Assembly (NCBI GenBank): GCA_020440935.1
Contig: JAGRNC010000140.1
Location: 1 to 6,665 of the forward strand
DNA: 6,665 nt
Reading direction: 5' to 3'
From: Leptospiraceae bacterium
GTDB lineage: Bacteria; Spirochaetota; Leptospiria; Leptospirales; Leptonemataceae
The notes beneath the pieces were generated by a model. It was given only the letters and a program-made list of their open reading frames with translations, did no database searches and had not been told where the DNA came from. The stretch's first letter is position 1; each line of letters opens with the position of its first letter. The translations under genes and the position numbers were made by a program. This document shows positions 6,309-6,665 of this stretch, piece by piece.

Positions 6309-6665
6309 TGAATCTGAATCGGAATCCAGGTCCGAAGATTATTTCCCGGAAGATCGGGACCCGGTCACCGTATACGTCGATGATTATGCGCCGCAGAGAA
6401 AGCGAAAAAGGCTTATCTGGTTTGGTGGCCTGGGATTACTTCTAATCGCTCTCATCGTTGGCGGATTTGCAATCTATCATTTCTTCTTCCAGAATTCCTC
6501 CAACCAGGTGGCTACCACCGAGGGGCCACTGGATCTGGATTCAATTCGGGATCGCTATTACCTGCCCACTGTAACCGACGATCCTACACTTCAAAAAGCC
6601 ATCAGCCATTATAAGGATGGGTTCCGGGACGAAGCAAACCGCGAATTTGAAGACTACCTGGAAAC
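6283..6665 (+). CDS. Single-pass membrane protein with TPR-like start, C-terminus cut by window edge
   Basis: At least 127 residues are visible. The N-terminal part (1-38) is very acidic and Ser-rich. A basic stop RKRKR (39-43) precedes one transmembrane helix at about 44-69 (LIWFGGLGLLLIALIVGGFA onward), so by the positive-inside rule the N-terminus is cytoplasmic and the rest periplasmic. After a linker, residues 103-127 (LQKAISHYKDGFRDEANREF onward) have the spacing of a TPR helix pair, with the small and aromatic residues of the A-x(3)-Y-x(2)-G pattern, and the protein runs off the right edge. A TPR-bearing protein after nusB would fit the arrangement recalled from Leptospira. The start is GTG at 6283, overlapping nusB by 26 bases, chosen for its ribosome binding site and because the frame upstream lacks another good start. 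Its specific function is unknown; a periplasmic scaffold is the natural guess. Confidence 0.8.
   Translation, partial: MARNRLTFDESESESRSEDYFPEDRDPVTVYVDDYAPQRKRKRLIWFGGLGLLLIALIVGGFAIYHFFFQNSSNQVATTEGPLDLDSIRDRYYLPTVTDDPTLQKAISHYKDGFRDEANREFEDYLE

Overview
The window is a densely packed bacterial chromosomal segment of roughly balanced base composition. It holds nine protein genes (two cut by the window edges) and one tRNA. The best guess for the source is a diderm bacterium of the Leptospira group of spirochaetes. This rests on a lumazine synthase, NusB and membrane-anchored TPR-like gene run, together with a VKOR-DsbA fusion of a type known from Leptospira. That is an inference from remembered gene order and domain fusion, not from a search.

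Left part (1-548): an Rrf2-family winged-helix regulator on the minus strand, cut at the left edge, is divergent from the next gene. The 173-base gap between them contains a perfect TATAAT hexamer and a short inverted repeat.

Middle part (549-3924): four plus-strand genes are packed with gaps or overlaps of 8 bases or fewer, so they probably form one operon. In order they are an unrecognised protein that looks like a degenerate sugar-pathway methyltransferase with a coiled coil, a GT4-type glycosyltransferase, a DedA-family membrane protein and a sirtuin NAD-dependent protein deacylase. The first three suggest envelope glycan assembly on, and recycling of, a polyprenyl carrier. The sirtuin is a less obvious companion.

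Right part (3925-6665): a tRNA-Val(GAC) is followed after 44 bases, with no visible terminator, by a VKOR-DsbA disulfide-forming fusion, ribH (riboflavin synthesis), nusB (antitermination) and the start of a single-pass membrane protein whose last visible residues look like a TPR helix pair. The junctions are 1 base, 2 bases and a 26-base overlap, so these also look like one transcript, possibly led by the tRNA.

No mobile element, CRISPR array, phage gene or obvious new defence system was found. The points most worth following up are the degenerate methyltransferase-like protein, the sirtuin in a glycan/DedA operon, the tRNA-led operon and the VKOR-DsbA fusion.
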